DNA of 64,000 nt from VBCG01 sp044226535 (GCA_044226535.1 JBGAGT010000012.1:96042-160041), one strand, 5' to 3'. Positions 50,327 through 60,898 are shown, counted from the first letter of the stretch. Numbers and translations: made by a program. The notes: generated by a model not told the origin, from the letters alone.

Positions 50327-52035
50327 CCGACACCGTCGACTTCCGCACCGATCCCTCGCGCTACCGCCACTGGACGCTCGCCGTCGACGGCGAGGTCGCC
50401 ACGCTCACGCTCGACGTCGCCGAGGATGGCGGGCTCCGCCCGGGGTATGCGTTGAAGCTCAATTCCTACGACCTGGGCGTCGACATCGAGCTCGCCGACG
50501 CGCTGGACCGCATCCGCTTCGAGCACCCGCAGGCAAAGGTGGTCGTGCTGGCCAGCGGCAGGGAGCGCGTGTTCTGCTCGGGCGCCAACATCTTCATGCT
50601 GGGGCTCTCCTCGCACGCTTGGAAGGTGAACTTCTGCAAGTTCACCAACGAGACGCGCAACGGCCTCGAGGACTCGAGCCGGCACTCGGGATTGAAGTCG
50701 CTGGCCGCCGTCAACGGTTCCTGCGCGGGCGGCGGCTACGAGCTCGCGCTTGCCTGCGACGAGATCCTGCTGGTCGACGACCGCTCGTCGGCGGTGTCGC
50801 TGCCCGAGGTGCCGCTGCTCGGCGTGCTGCCGGGCACGGGCGGCCTCACCCGCCTCACCGACAAGCGCCGCGTGCGCCACGACCTGGCGGACATCTTCTG
50901 CACCACGGCGGAAGGCGTGCGCGGCCAGCGTGCCGTCGACTGGAAGCTGGTCGACGGCCTCGCCAAGCCCGCGCAGTTCGCGCAGGCCGTTCGCGCGCGC
51001 GCCGCCGCGCTGGCGTCGCGGAGCACGCGGCCGTCGCAGGCGCGCGGCATTGCGCTCACGCGCATCGAGCGCCGCGACGGCGCCGACACGCTCGACTACC
51101 GGCACGTCGGCGTGGCGATCGACCGCGCGCGACGTGTGGCGACCCTCACCGTGCGCGCACCGGCGGGCGAGTCGCCCGAAGGCACGCCCGAGGGCTTCCT
51201 CGCGCACGGTGACCGCTTCTGGCCGGTGGCGATGGCGCGCGAGCTCGACAACGCGATCCTGCACCTGCGCAGCAACGAGCCCGCGATCGGCACCTGGGTG
51301 CTGAAGACCGAAGGCGATGCCGCCAACGTGCTGCAGGTCGGGCGGTGGCTCGTCGAGCACCGCGACCATTGGTTCGTGCGCGAGGCGACGGGTCTCTTGC
51401 GCCGCACCTTCGCGCGGCTCGAGGTCTCGTCGCGGTCGCTGTTCGCGCTGGTCGAGCCGGGCTCGTGCTTCGTGGGCCTCCTGGCCGAGCTCGCCTTCGC
51501 CGCCGACCGCAGCTACATGCTGGCGCTGCTCGGGGACGCCGGTGCGGAAGCCGGCGGGAGCGGTGCCACGGATGCCGCCGGGAACGGCGCCGCCCCCGTG
51601 GCGGCACCGCGCCTCGCCCTCGACGAGACCAACTTCGGGCTGCTGCCGCGCGTCGACGGGCAATCGCGGCTGGCGGCGCGCTTCCACGGCGACGCCGGGG
51701 CCCTCGCTTCCGCGAGGGCGACGGTTGGAAGCCGGCTCGACGCCGCGCAGGCGATGGCGCTCGGCCTCGTCACCGCGGCGCCTGACGACATCGACTGGGC
51801 CGACGAGCTGCGCATCGCGCTGGAGGAGCGCGCGAGCCTGTCGCCCGACGCGCTGACCGGCCTCGAGGCGAGCTTGCGCTTCGGCGGCGGCGAGACCATG
51901 GAAACGCGCATCTTCGGGCGGCTGTCGGCGTGGCAGAACTGGATCTTCATCCGTCCCAACGCCGTCGGCGACAAGGGTGCCCTCAAGGTCTACGGCAAGG
52001 GCGACAAGCCGCAATTCGACTTCAACCGGGTGTAG
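50323..52035 (+). CDS. boxC: 2,3-epoxybenzoyl-CoA dihydrolase BoxC
   Basis: A 570-residue fused enoyl-CoA hydratase-like enzyme that opens 2,3-epoxybenzoyl-CoA with two waters to 3,4-dehydroadipyl-CoA semialdehyde and formate. The crotonase fold shows FCSGANIFMLGLSSHAWKVN, NGSCAGGGYELALACDEILL and LPEVPLLGVLPGTGGLTRLT. The C-terminus ends YGKGDKPQFDFNRV, typical of BoxC. An Ala/Gly-rich insertion lies near residues 406-428. It is coupled to boxR and followed by boxB. Confidence 0.95.
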   Translation: MTDTVDFRTDPSRYRHWTLAVDGEVATLTLDVAEDGGLRPGYALKLNSYDLGVDIELADALDRIRFEHPQAKVVVLASGRERVFCSGANIFMLGLSSHAWKVNFCKFTNETRNGLEDSSRHSGLKSLAAVNGSCAGGGYELALACDEILLVDDRSSAVSLPEVPLLGVLPGTGGLTRLTDKRRVRHDLADIFCTTAEGVRGQRAVDWKLVDGLAKPAQFAQAVRARAAALASRSTRPSQARGIALTRIERRDGADTLDYRHVGVAIDRARRVATLTVRAPAGESPEGTPEGFLAHGDRFWPVAMARELDNAILHLRSNEPAIGTWVLKTEGDAANVLQVGRWLVEHRDHWFVREATGLLRRTFARLEVSSRSLFALVEPGSCFVGLLAELAFAADRSYMLALLGDAGAEAGGSGATDAAGNGAAPVAAPRLALDETNFGLLPRVDGQSRLAARFHGDAGALASARATVGSRLDAAQAMALGLVTAAPDDIDWADELRIALEERASLSPDALTGLEASLRFGGGETMETRIFGRLSAWQNWIFIRPNAVGDKGALKVYGKGDKPQFDFNRV

Positions 52036-52073
52036 CGGCGCGAGGTCCGCGCGCTGCCTCGAAGGAAACCACC

Positions 52074-53501
<1,428 letters not shown>

Positions 53502-53563
53502 GCGCGGGCCGTTCGCACGCATCCGCCGCCACGCACCGCAACGCATCGCGCGCCGGGCCATCC

Positions 53564-54835
53564 ATGGACATCGCCGTCGACCTCGTCAGGCAGCATCTCA
53601 TCGATCCGGAGATCTGCATCCGCTGCAACACCTGCGAGGAGACCTGCCCGATCGACGCGATCACCCACGACGCGCGCAACTACGTCGTCGACGCGGCCAA
53701 ATGCAACGCCTGCCTCGCCTGCATCGGCCCCTGCCCGACGGGCGCCATCGACAACTGGCGCGTGGTGCCGCGCGGCGCCGCGTACGCGACGGCCTCGCAG
53801 CTCGAATGGGACCTGCTGCCTCCCGCCGACGCGGCGCTCGAGGCCGCCGCGGCCTCGGCGGGTGCCGTGGCTGGCGCGAGCGGCGCAGGCGGGGGCGCGG
53901 TGCCCGCTTCGGCCGCCGACGCGGGCGCAACGCAGGTCGCCGACACGGGCGCCTCGTCGCGCGTGCCGCCCAGGAGCGCGCCCAGGCCCGCGCTCAACCT
54001 CTACACGATCCACTCGCCGATCCGCGCCACCGTGGTCGGCAACTTCCGCATCACCGACCCGGCCGCCGCGAGCGACACGCGCCATATCGTGCTGGACTTC
54101 GGCACCACGCCCTTCCCGGTGCTCGAGGGCCAGTCGATCGGCGTGATCCCGCCGGGGCGCGATGCGCAGGGGCGCGCGCACGTCGCGCGGCAGTACTCGG
54201 TGGCGAGCCCGCGCGACGGCGAGCGGCCCGGCTACAACAACCTGTCGCTGACGGTGAAGCGCGTCACCGCGGGCCACGACGGCGCGCCGTTGAAAGGGCT
54301 TTGCTCCAACTGGCTCTGCGACCTCGAGAAGGGCGCGACGGTGGACGTGATCGGCCCCTTCGGCGGCACCTTCCTCATGCCCGACGATCCCGATGCGCAC
54401 CTGGTGATGGTCTGCACGGGGACCGGCAGCGCGCCGATGCGGGCGATGACCGAGCGGCGCAGGCGCATGCGCGCGGCGGGCACGCCGGCGCGGGGCACGC
54501 TGACGCTGTTCTTCGGCGCGCGCAGCGAGGCCGAGCTCCCCTACTTCGGCCCGCTGACGCGCCTGCCGGGCGACTTCATCGACACGCGCTTCGCCTATTC
54601 GCGGATGCCCGGTGTCGACAGGCGCTACGTCCAGGACCGCATGCGCGAGCATGCGAAGCGCCTGGGCGAGCTCCTCGCCGACGCGCGTACGCACGTCTAC
54701 GTCTGCGGGCTGCGCGGCATGGAGGAAGGCGTGCTCGAGGCGCTTGCGCAGGCTGCGCGCGCAACGGGGCTCGACTGGGAAGGCCTGCGCGAGGAGATGA
54801 AGGCGACGGGGCGCCTGCACCTCGAGACCTACTGA
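53564..54835 (+). CDS. boxA: benzoyl-CoA 2,3-epoxidase, reductase subunit BoxA
   Basis: A 423-residue electron-transfer protein. Two [4Fe-4S] motifs stand at the N-terminus (C18, C21, C24, C28 and C47, C50, C53, C57), followed by an unusually long Ala/Gly-rich linker (about residues 85-145) and a ferredoxin-NADP reductase-like domain with RQYSVASPRDG (FAD), CTGTGSAPMRAM (NADPH) and YVCGLRGMEEGV. It passes electrons from NADPH to BoxB. It starts 62 bases after boxB and ends the box operon. Confidence 0.94.
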   Translation: MDIAVDLVRQHLIDPEICIRCNTCEETCPIDAITHDARNYVVDAAKCNACLACIGPCPTGAIDNWRVVPRGAAYATASQLEWDLLPPADAALEAAAASAGAVAGASGAGGGAVPASAADAGATQVADTGASSRVPPRSAPRPALNLYTIHSPIRATVVGNFRITDPAAASDTRHIVLDFGTTPFPVLEGQSIGVIPPGRDAQGRAHVARQYSVASPRDGERPGYNNLSLTVKRVTAGHDGAPLKGLCSNWLCDLEKGATVDVIGPFGGTFLMPDDPDAHLVMVCTGTGSAPMRAMTERRRRMRAAGTPARGTLTLFFGARSEAELPYFGPLTRLPGDFIDTRFAYSRMPGVDRRYVQDRMREHAKRLGELLADARTHVYVCGLRGMEEGVLEALAQAARATGLDWEGLREEMKATGRLHLETY

Positions 54836-54851
54836 GCGGTGGCCGTTGAAG

Positions 54852-54890
54852 GGGGCTGGCCGATCCCGCGAGCGGGATCCTTCCGGCCCC
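54852..54890. terminator. hairpin between convergent boxA and the coiled-coil gene
   Basis: An imperfect long stem: GGGGC-TGG-CC-GATCCCGC pairs with GCGGGATC-CTTCC-GGCCCC around a GA turn. It lies in the 64-base gap between convergent stops and could end both transcripts, but there is no T-run on either side. Confidence 0.5.
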
Positions 54891-54899
54891 TGCGAAGCC

Positions 54900-56663
54900 T
54901 CAGCTCGAGCGCTTCTTCGGGGCGCCGCCCATCCTGACCGCGGCGCGCACCAGCGCGCGCTTCTCGAGGTCGACGAGCCGCGCGGCCAGCGTGTTATGGC
55001 GCTGCACGAGCTCGGTGATGTACGAGGAGCGGTCGCCGAGCATGGCCTCGAGCGCGCCGATGCGCTCCTGGGCCGCCTTGAGCGCGGTGGCGAGGCCGTC
55101 GCGCTCGCGCCCGAGCTGGGCCTCGACGACGGCGCGGCGGGGCAGGTCGTCGCGCAGCACGGCCAGCGCCTGGCCGGCCTGGCGCATGGTCTCGTTGACG
55201 CGCTCGCGCTCCTCGATGGCGGCGTCGCGCGCGTGCTTCAGCGCCTCGACCTCGGTGGTCATGCGCGAGACCTCGCGCATCGCGCGGTCGCGCTCGCGCA
55301 CCAGCTTGTCGCGCTCGGCCTCGAGCTCGCCGGCTTGCGTGCGCCACGCGCCGAGCTCGTCGCTGACCACCGTGTAGTCGTTGTCGCGCGACATCGCGTG
55401 GTCGCGCACCTCGGCGAGCTCGGCGGCGAGCGTCTCGAGGTGGAGGTGGGCCGACTGGAAGCGCTTGGCGTAGCCGTCGGCGTCGCGGCGCGCGCTCTCG
55501 ATCTCCTCGGTCAGCCGCGAGATCGTGGCACGCTCGTCGTAGAGGTCGCGGTGCGCCTGCGCGAGCTCGTTGCGCATCGTCTCCGCGGCGCGCGGCGCCT
55601 CGGCCACGGCGGCGGAGAGGCGCTCGATCTCGCCGCGCGTCTTGGCGAGCTCGCCGACCATGACCTCGCGCTCGCGCGCGCGATCCTCGCGCAGGGCGTC
55701 GAGCTGGCTGGCGAGCACGGCGGCGTCCGGCGAGGACTGCGCCTTCAGCGCCGAGAGCTCGGCCAGCGCGCTGTCGCCGCGCTGGCGCGACTGCACGAGG
55801 TCGGCGGAGAGGCGCACGGCGAGGTCGCGCGCGGCGGTGAGCTCGGCCTCGAGCCACGGCGCGATCGCGGCGATCATCGCCGGGCGCGCCGTGGCCTCCA
55901 TCGCCTCGATCTCGCGCTGCGCGTCCATGCCTGGGGGGAGCGCGCACAGGCGCTCGTAGGCTGCGTCGAGCACCTTGTCGAGGCCCGACTGCATGCTGCC
56001 GCCGTTGCGCGTTTCCGACGGCGCATTGGCACGCCGCAAGCGCTCCGCCGAGGCCTTGGCCGCGCTCGATGCGGCCAGCGGGAACGCCGACTGCGCCGCG
56101 ATGCGCGCAAGCACCGCCTGCGGGTCGGCGAGCCATTGCTCGTAGGACACCAGCGCGCGCGGCAGGCCGCGCGAGCCGCGCTCGCCCTCGGCCAGGTGGT
56201 GGTGCCAGAGCGCCAGCGATTTCTCGGGGGCGAACTGCGACTTGCGGGCGAGCGCTGCCGCCACGTCGCGCGGCCGTCGCACCACCATCACGGCCGACGC
56301 GGCGAAGCCCGCCTGCTCGGCGACGTCGCGCCAGAACGGCATCAACCGGCAGAAGCGCGGATCGGACAGCACCACGGCGCCGCCCTTGCCGAACAGCTCG
56401 GCGAAGAGGTCGCGCGCCGAGGGCTGGAGCTCGCGCAACGCCTCGGCACGATGGGCGCGCTCGCCCACCGCGGTGGGCGAATCCCAGCCGATGCCGAGGC
56501 GGCACAGCGCGTCGTCGCACAGCGGCGCGAGGCGCGCCTCGCAGGCGCTCGCCGCGGCGGGCGTCAAGCCGCCCAGCGTGGCGTTCGCATCGGCGAGCAC
56601 CGACGCCACGTCGGCCGCGCCGCCGGCGTGCATTCCCAGCAGGAACAGTGCAGGACGTGCCAT
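54900..56663 (-). CDS. sulfotransferase-like protein with long C-terminal coiled coil
   Basis: A 587-residue protein. The N-terminal 200 residues begin ARPALFLLGMHAGGAADVAS and contain LSDPRFCRLMPFWRDVAEQA, ASAVMVVRRPRDVAAALARK and LVSYEQWLADPQAVLARIAA, the pattern of sulfotransferase-family proteins linked to cell-surface polysaccharides. A canonical PAPS P-loop is degraded (GMHAGGA), so activity is doubtful. From about residue 265 to the end the sequence is heptad-rich, rich in Arg, Glu and Ala, and predicted coiled coil. The gene stands alone, convergent with boxA. Confidence 0.6.
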   Translation of the reverse strand: MARPALFLLGMHAGGAADVASVLADANATLGGLTPAAASACEARLAPLCDDALCRLGIGWDSPTAVGERAHRAEALRELQPSARDLFAELFGKGGAVVLSDPRFCRLMPFWRDVAEQAGFAASAVMVVRRPRDVAAALARKSQFAPEKSLALWHHHLAEGERGSRGLPRALVSYEQWLADPQAVLARIAAQSAFPLAASSAAKASAERLRRANAPSETRNGGSMQSGLDKVLDAAYERLCALPPGMDAQREIEAMEATARPAMIAAIAPWLEAELTAARDLAVRLSADLVQSRQRGDSALAELSALKAQSSPDAAVLASQLDALREDRAREREVMVGELAKTRGEIERLSAAVAEAPRAAETMRNELAQAHRDLYDERATISRLTEEIESARRDADGYAKRFQSAHLHLETLAAELAEVRDHAMSRDNDYTVVSDELGAWRTQAGELEAERDKLVRERDRAMREVSRMTTEVEALKHARDAAIEERERVNETMRQAGQALAVLRDDLPRRAVVEAQLGRERDGLATALKAAQERIGALEAMLGDRSSYITELVQRHNTLAARLVDLEKRALVRAAVRMGGAPKKRSS

Positions 56664-56924
56664 CGGAAATCGGATGGCGCAATCATCGTGCCATGCTCCC
56701 TTGCGGGTCGTCCCCTGTGCTTTTGCGTCAGATCCCGACGGCATCGGTCGCGTGCGGCGCAGCCCGTGAAAAACAGGCGTCGAGTATGGCGCGAAACCGT
56801 GTGCCGCGCACCCTTCCCGCGGGTCGCAGGGCCTGCTGGCAGACGAGCGGCATGCGCACCCGTGCCCCGCGCAACACGCCGTTCGTAGACGACATGCTTG
56901 TAGTGCAGAACCTCGGGGAAAGGG

Positions 56925-56998
56925 TAGGCCCGGGTGGGATCGAACCACCGACCAAGCGATTATGAGTCGCCTGCTCTGACCGACTGAGCTACGGGCCC
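56925..56998 (-). tRNA. tRNA with CAU anticodon (Met, or Ile2)
   Basis: A complete cloverleaf on the minus strand: acceptor GGGCCCG/CGGGCCT (with one G-U pair), D arm GCTC-AGTCGGTCA-GAGC, anticodon arm GCGA-CTCATAA-TCGC, T arm GGTGG-TTCGATC-CCACC, discriminator A. The CCA end is not encoded (CCC follows). CAU may be elongator Met or a lysidine-modified Ile2; the anticodon arm is the same as that of E. coli ileX, which favours Ile2, but the acceptor is like Met tRNAs of this class. Confidence 0.93.
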
Positions 56999-57070
56999 GT
57001 CTATGGCAACGGTCGTCGGGGATGGTCGGGAGACGAGAGGGCAACCCACCACAGTCCCACCCACCAAGCG

Positions 57071-57076
57071 ATTATA
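57071..57076 (-). promoter_or_regulatory. -10 box for the tRNA gene
   Basis: On the minus strand GGGC-TATAAT-CGC lies about 75 bases upstream of the tRNA 5' end. The -10 is perfect; I find no matching -35. It would give a precursor leader of about 65 bases. The same bases form part of a 13-base copy of the tRNA anticodon region. Confidence 0.45.
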
Positions 57077-57124
57077 GCCCGGGCGTTCGCGTACACTGGG
57101 CCGTCGACTCCACGGACTCGAGCG

Positions 57125-59746
57125 ATGCGCCACCCGTTGCAAGCGCTGCTGATGCCGCAGTCGGTCGCGCTGGTCGGCGCCTCCGAGCGCGCGGGTGCGG
57201 TGGGGCGCGTGGTCTTCGAGAACCTGCGCCACGGCGGCTTCCACGGGTCGCTCCACGCCGTCAATCCGCACCACGCCCGGGTGTTCGACGCGAAGGCCTA
57301 TCCCACGCTGCGCGCGCTGCCGGAGCCGGTCGACCTCGCCGTCATCGCCACCCCCGCGCGGGCCGTCGAGACCGTGCTCGACGACGCGGCCGCCGCGCAG
57401 GTGCCCGCGGTGGCGGTGATCACCGACGCTTCCGCCGGCGACGCGCGCAGCGTCGACGCGTGGCTGCGCGCGGTCGCGCGCCGCGCCAGGACGCTGCGCC
57501 TGCGGATGGTGGGTCCCGGCGCGTTCGGCGTGGTGCGCACCGACATCGGCCTCAACGCGACCTTCGCCGACGTCGCCGCCATACCGGGCAAGCTCGCGCT
57601 GGTCTCGCAGTCGGGGGCGGTGGCCACGGCCATGCTCGATTTCGCCGCGCCCATGGGCATCGGCTTTTCCACGGTGCTGACGACGGGCGCGGGCGTCGAC
57701 GTCGGCATCGGCGAGCTCCTCGATTTCCTGGTCGCCGACGCCGGCACCGAAGGCATCCTGCTGTACCTGGACGAGGTGGCCAACGCGCGGCGCTTCATGT
57801 CGGCGCTGCGCGCCGCGGCACGCGTGAAGCCCGTGGTGGTGCTGAAGGCCGGGCGCTCGCTCGAAGGCGAGGCCGCCGACGGCGTGCCGGGCGAGGACGA
57901 GGTGTTCGACGCGGCGCTGCACCGCGCGGGCACGGTGCGCGTCGCGACCTACACGCAGCTCTTCGCGGCGGCGCGCGCGCTGGCCATGGGGCGCCTGCCG
58001 CAGGGCGGCCGGCTCGCCATCGTCGCCAACGGTCGCGGCGCGGCGCTGCTGGCGGCCGACCGCGCGAAGGACCTCGGCCTTCCGCTGGCCGCGCTGGCGC
58101 CGGCGACCATGGCCGCGCTCGAGCGCCTGTTGCCGGGCGACGCCACGCGCGGCAACCCGATCGACGTGCGCGGCACGGCGAGCGCCTCGCGCTATGCGGA
58201 GGCGCTGGGCGTAGCACTCGCCGATCCCAATGTCGACGCCGTGATCGCGCTGGAAGTGCCGCGCCCCGTGGACAAGCCCGAGTCGATCGCGCGCGCCGCA
58301 GCCGAGGTCGCGCGCGAATCGCGCAAGCCGGTGCTGGGCGCCTGGCTGGGCTCCGTCGAGCGCAGCGCCGAGCGGCTCGCGCTCGACGCGGGGGGCATCG
58401 CCAATTTCTACACGCCGGAGAATGCCGTCGAGGCGCTGTCCTACCTCGTCGCCTACCGGCGCAACCAGCAGTGGCTGCTCGAGGCGCCTTCGTCGCAGGT
58501 CGACGATGCGCGTCCCGACCTCGCGCGTGCCGAAGGCATCCGTGCCGCGCAGCAAGGCACGCAGCGCAGGCGCCTCGACGCCGGCCAGGCAACCGCGCTG
58601 CTCGAGGCCTTCGGCATCGCGCACGCGCAGGCCGCCCCGGCCGGCACGCGCGCCGCGGCGCGCGCCGCCGCCCGCCGCTTCGGCTACCCGGTACTGCTGA
58701 TGAAGGACGGACGCAGTGCGCGCCGCGTGCTCGCCGCGAGCGCGCGCGCGCTCGACCGCGAGTTCGCCGCGCTCGACGACGGCGGCGCGGGCCTGCGCGT
58801 GGTGGCCTCGCCGCGCATCGGCGAGGCGAGGGCGTTCGCCGCCGGCGTGCACATCGACCCCACGTTCGGGCCGGTGCTGACGCTCGGCGCGGCGGGCTAC
58901 TACGCGCGGCGCGCCGGCGCGACCATGCTGCCGCCGCTGTCGCTGCGCCTCGCGCTCGACCTCATCGACAGCTGCATCGATCCCCGCCAGCCGCTTGCCG
59001 GCGAGTCGCGCGACGCGCTGGCGAGGCTGCTGCTGCGGCTGTCGACGATGGTGTGCGCGCTCCCCTGGCTGCGGCGCGCGGCGCTCGAGCCGGTCGTGGT
59101 GGGCGGGGGCGAGGCGCTGGTGGTCGACGCGCGGATCGACATCGATCCCGGGCGCGCGACCCGGCGGCGCTATGCGCACATGGCCATCCACCCGTATCCG
59201 ACCGAGCTCGAGGCCACGCTGGCACTGCCCGACGGCGCCCTGCTCGCCGTCCGGCCCATCCGCCCCGAGGACGCGGCGCTGGAGCGCGCGTTCGTCGCGG
59301 GCCTCTCCGACACCACGCGCTATTACCGCTTCTTCTACCGGATGAGCGAGCTCTCCCCGAACATGCTCGCGCGCTTCACCCAGGTCGACTACGACCGCGA
59401 GCTCGCGCTGGTGGCATTGCCCATGGGGACCGGCGCGCCGCCGAGGTTCGTCGGCGTCGCGCGCTACATCGAGGACCTGGATGGCGAAGGCGCCGAGTTC
59501 GCGGTGGTGGTCGCCGACGACTGGCAGGGCCGCGGCATCGGCAGGCTGCTGATGCGGCAGCTCGTCGACGCGGCGCGGCGCAACGGCGTGCTGCGCTTCC
59601 AGGGCACGATCCTGCGCGTCAACCAGGGCATGATCCGCTTCGTCGAGTCGCTGGGATTCACCGTGGCCGACGACCCCGGTGCCCGCGAACAGGTGGTCGC
59701 GACGCTGGAGCTTGGCACGGCGCGAGCGCGTGACTCGCGGTCATGA
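57125..59746 (+). CDS. Pat-type protein acetyltransferase (inactive acyl-CoA synthetase domain fused to GNAT)
   Basis: An 873-residue protein. Residues 1-690 resemble NDP-forming acyl-CoA synthetases: CoA-binding VALVGASERAGAVGRVVFEN, ligase-CoA SQSGAVATAMLDFA, and an ATP-grasp region. Residues 725-873 are a GNAT domain with the acetyl-CoA loop DDWQGRGIGRLLM. The catalytic phosphohistidine segment (normally SHTGALAG) is replaced by ADGVPG near residue 251, so the synthetase part is probably a sensor, as in PatZ/Pat. Those enzymes acetylate lysines, for example of acetyl-CoA synthetase. Confidence 0.87.
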   Translation: MRHPLQALLMPQSVALVGASERAGAVGRVVFENLRHGGFHGSLHAVNPHHARVFDAKAYPTLRALPEPVDLAVIATPARAVETVLDDAAAAQVPAVAVITDASAGDARSVDAWLRAVARRARTLRLRMVGPGAFGVVRTDIGLNATFADVAAIPGKLALVSQSGAVATAMLDFAAPMGIGFSTVLTTGAGVDVGIGELLDFLVADAGTEGILLYLDEVANARRFMSALRAAARVKPVVVLKAGRSLEGEAADGVPGEDEVFDAALHRAGTVRVATYTQLFAAARALAMGRLPQGGRLAIVANGRGAALLAADRAKDLGLPLAALAPATMAALERLLPGDATRGNPIDVRGTASASRYAEALGVALADPNVDAVIALEVPRPVDKPESIARAAAEVARESRKPVLGAWLGSVERSAERLALDAGGIANFYTPENAVEALSYLVAYRRNQQWLLEAPSSQVDDARPDLARAEGIRAAQQGTQRRRLDAGQATALLEAFGIAHAQAAPAGTRAAARAAARRFGYPVLLMKDGRSARRVLAASARALDREFAALDDGGAGLRVVASPRIGEARAFAAGVHIDPTFGPVLTLGAAGYYARRAGATMLPPLSLRLALDLIDSCIDPRQPLAGESRDALARLLLRLSTMVCALPWLRRAALEPVVVGGGEALVVDARIDIDPGRATRRRYAHMAIHPYPTELEATLALPDGALLAVRPIRPEDAALERAFVAGLSDTTRYYRFFYRMSELSPNMLARFTQVDYDRELALVALPMGTGAPPRFVGVARYIEDLDGEGAEFAVVVADDWQGRGIGRLLMRQLVDAARRNGVLRFQGTILRVNQGMIRFVESLGFTVADDPGAREQVVATLELGTARARDSRS

Positions 59747-59896
59747 ACCGCTTGGTACAACGCGGCGCGGACCGAAGCGGGCGGCGCGGCGTCGGGACGG
59801 TTTCCCGAGTGCCATCGGGTCGGGAATAGCCGGTCCTCGCGCCCTGTTGGATCGCATACCCGCGCCGGAGGACGGCGCATCCATGGAGGAGGCAGC

Positions 59897-60553
59897 ATGC
59901 ATCGAGCGATCATGGGCATCACCGCCGGGACTCTTGCCGCGGCGCTCGCCGGCTGTGCGGGCATGGCGTCGACCAGCCCGTCGTTCTTCGTCACCAGCAG
60001 CAACCCCGGCAACGGCGCCAACTTCGGCGGCATCACCGGCGCTGACGCGCATTGCCAGGCGCTCGCCCAGGCGGCCGGCCACGGCGGCAGGACCTGGCAC
60101 GCCTACCTCTCCACGCAGGCGGTGGGCGGCACGGCGGCGATCAACGCGCGCGAGCGCATCGGCTACGGCCCGTGGCTCAACGTCAAGGGCACGGTCATCG
60201 CGTTCAACCTCGACGAGCTGCACTACAACAACAACCTCACCAAGCAGACCGCGCTGACCGAGAAGGCAACGGTGGTGAAGGGGCGCGGCGACACGCCCAA
60301 CGAGCACGACATCCTCACCGGCACGCAGCCCGACGGCACGGCATTCCCGCCGGGCGACGACAAGACCTGCGGCAACTGGACCAAGGGCGGCGCGGAGGGC
60401 TCGGCGATCGTCGGGCACGTCGACCGCACGGGCCTCGACAGCAGCCCGCCCTCGCTGTCGTGGAACTCGTCGCACGCCACGCGAGGCTGCGCCGTGCCGC
60501 AGCTCAACACCACCGGCGGCGCGGGCTACCTCTACTGCTTCGCGGTGAAGTGA
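59897..60553 (+). CDS. DUF1554-like lipoprotein
   Basis: A 218-residue lipoprotein: signal peptide with lipobox LAGC (Cys20), then a domain starting FFVTSSNPGNGANFGGITGA and containing ADAHCQALAQAAG, GRTWHAYLST, DILTGTQPDG, KTCGNWT and GYLYCFAVK. This pattern matches DUF1554 proteins, which have a collagen XV/XVIII endostatin or C-type lectin-like fold and are found in secreted or surface lipoproteins. Function unknown. GGAGGCAGC precedes the ATG. The gene stands alone, convergent with the YCII gene. Confidence 0.75.
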   Translation: MHRAIMGITAGTLAAALAGCAGMASTSPSFFVTSSNPGNGANFGGITGADAHCQALAQAAGHGGRTWHAYLSTQAVGGTAAINARERIGYGPWLNVKGTVIAFNLDELHYNNNLTKQTALTEKATVVKGRGDTPNEHDILTGTQPDGTAFPPGDDKTCGNWTKGGAEGSAIVGHVDRTGLDSSPPSLSWNSSHATRGCAVPQLNTTGGAGYLYCFAVK

Positions 60554-60556
60554 CCG

Positions 60557-60898
60557 TCACGACTCCGGGTCATACATGAACTCGCGGACCTCCTGCGCGC
60601 AACGGCAGGAGGCCGCGATCCTCGCCGCCCACGCGAGCGCCTCCTTGCGCGAGGGCACCTCGAGGATCGCGTAGCCGCCCTCGATGTTGCGCGTCTGGGG
60701 ATAGGTGCCTTGCGTCACGGTGCCGTCGCCGGACACCATGACCGGCGGAACGCTTTCCTCGATACCCCCGCCGAAGACCCATACCCCCGCGGCCTTCGCC
60801 TCCCGCACGACGGCATGCGAAGCCTCCGACACGGCCGGGAGATCCTCTTCGGGGAAGGTCATTGCGCTGCTCGGGAACGAGATCAGGTATTTCGCCAT
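60557..60898 (-). CDS. YCII-related domain protein
   Basis: A 113-residue cytoplasmic protein of the YCII/DGPF group. It begins MAKYLISFPSSAM and shows AGVWVFGGGIEES, GTYPQTRNIEGGYAILEVPS and the C-terminal CAQEVREFMYDPES. Members have a ferredoxin-like fold; most have no assigned function, some are fused to or encoded near ECF sigma factors. No such neighbour is present here. Confidence 0.82.
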   Translation of the reverse strand: MAKYLISFPSSAMTFPEEDLPAVSEASHAVVREAKAAGVWVFGGGIEESVPPVMVSGDGTVTQGTYPQTRNIEGGYAILEVPSRKEALAWAARIAASCRCAQEVREFMYDPES

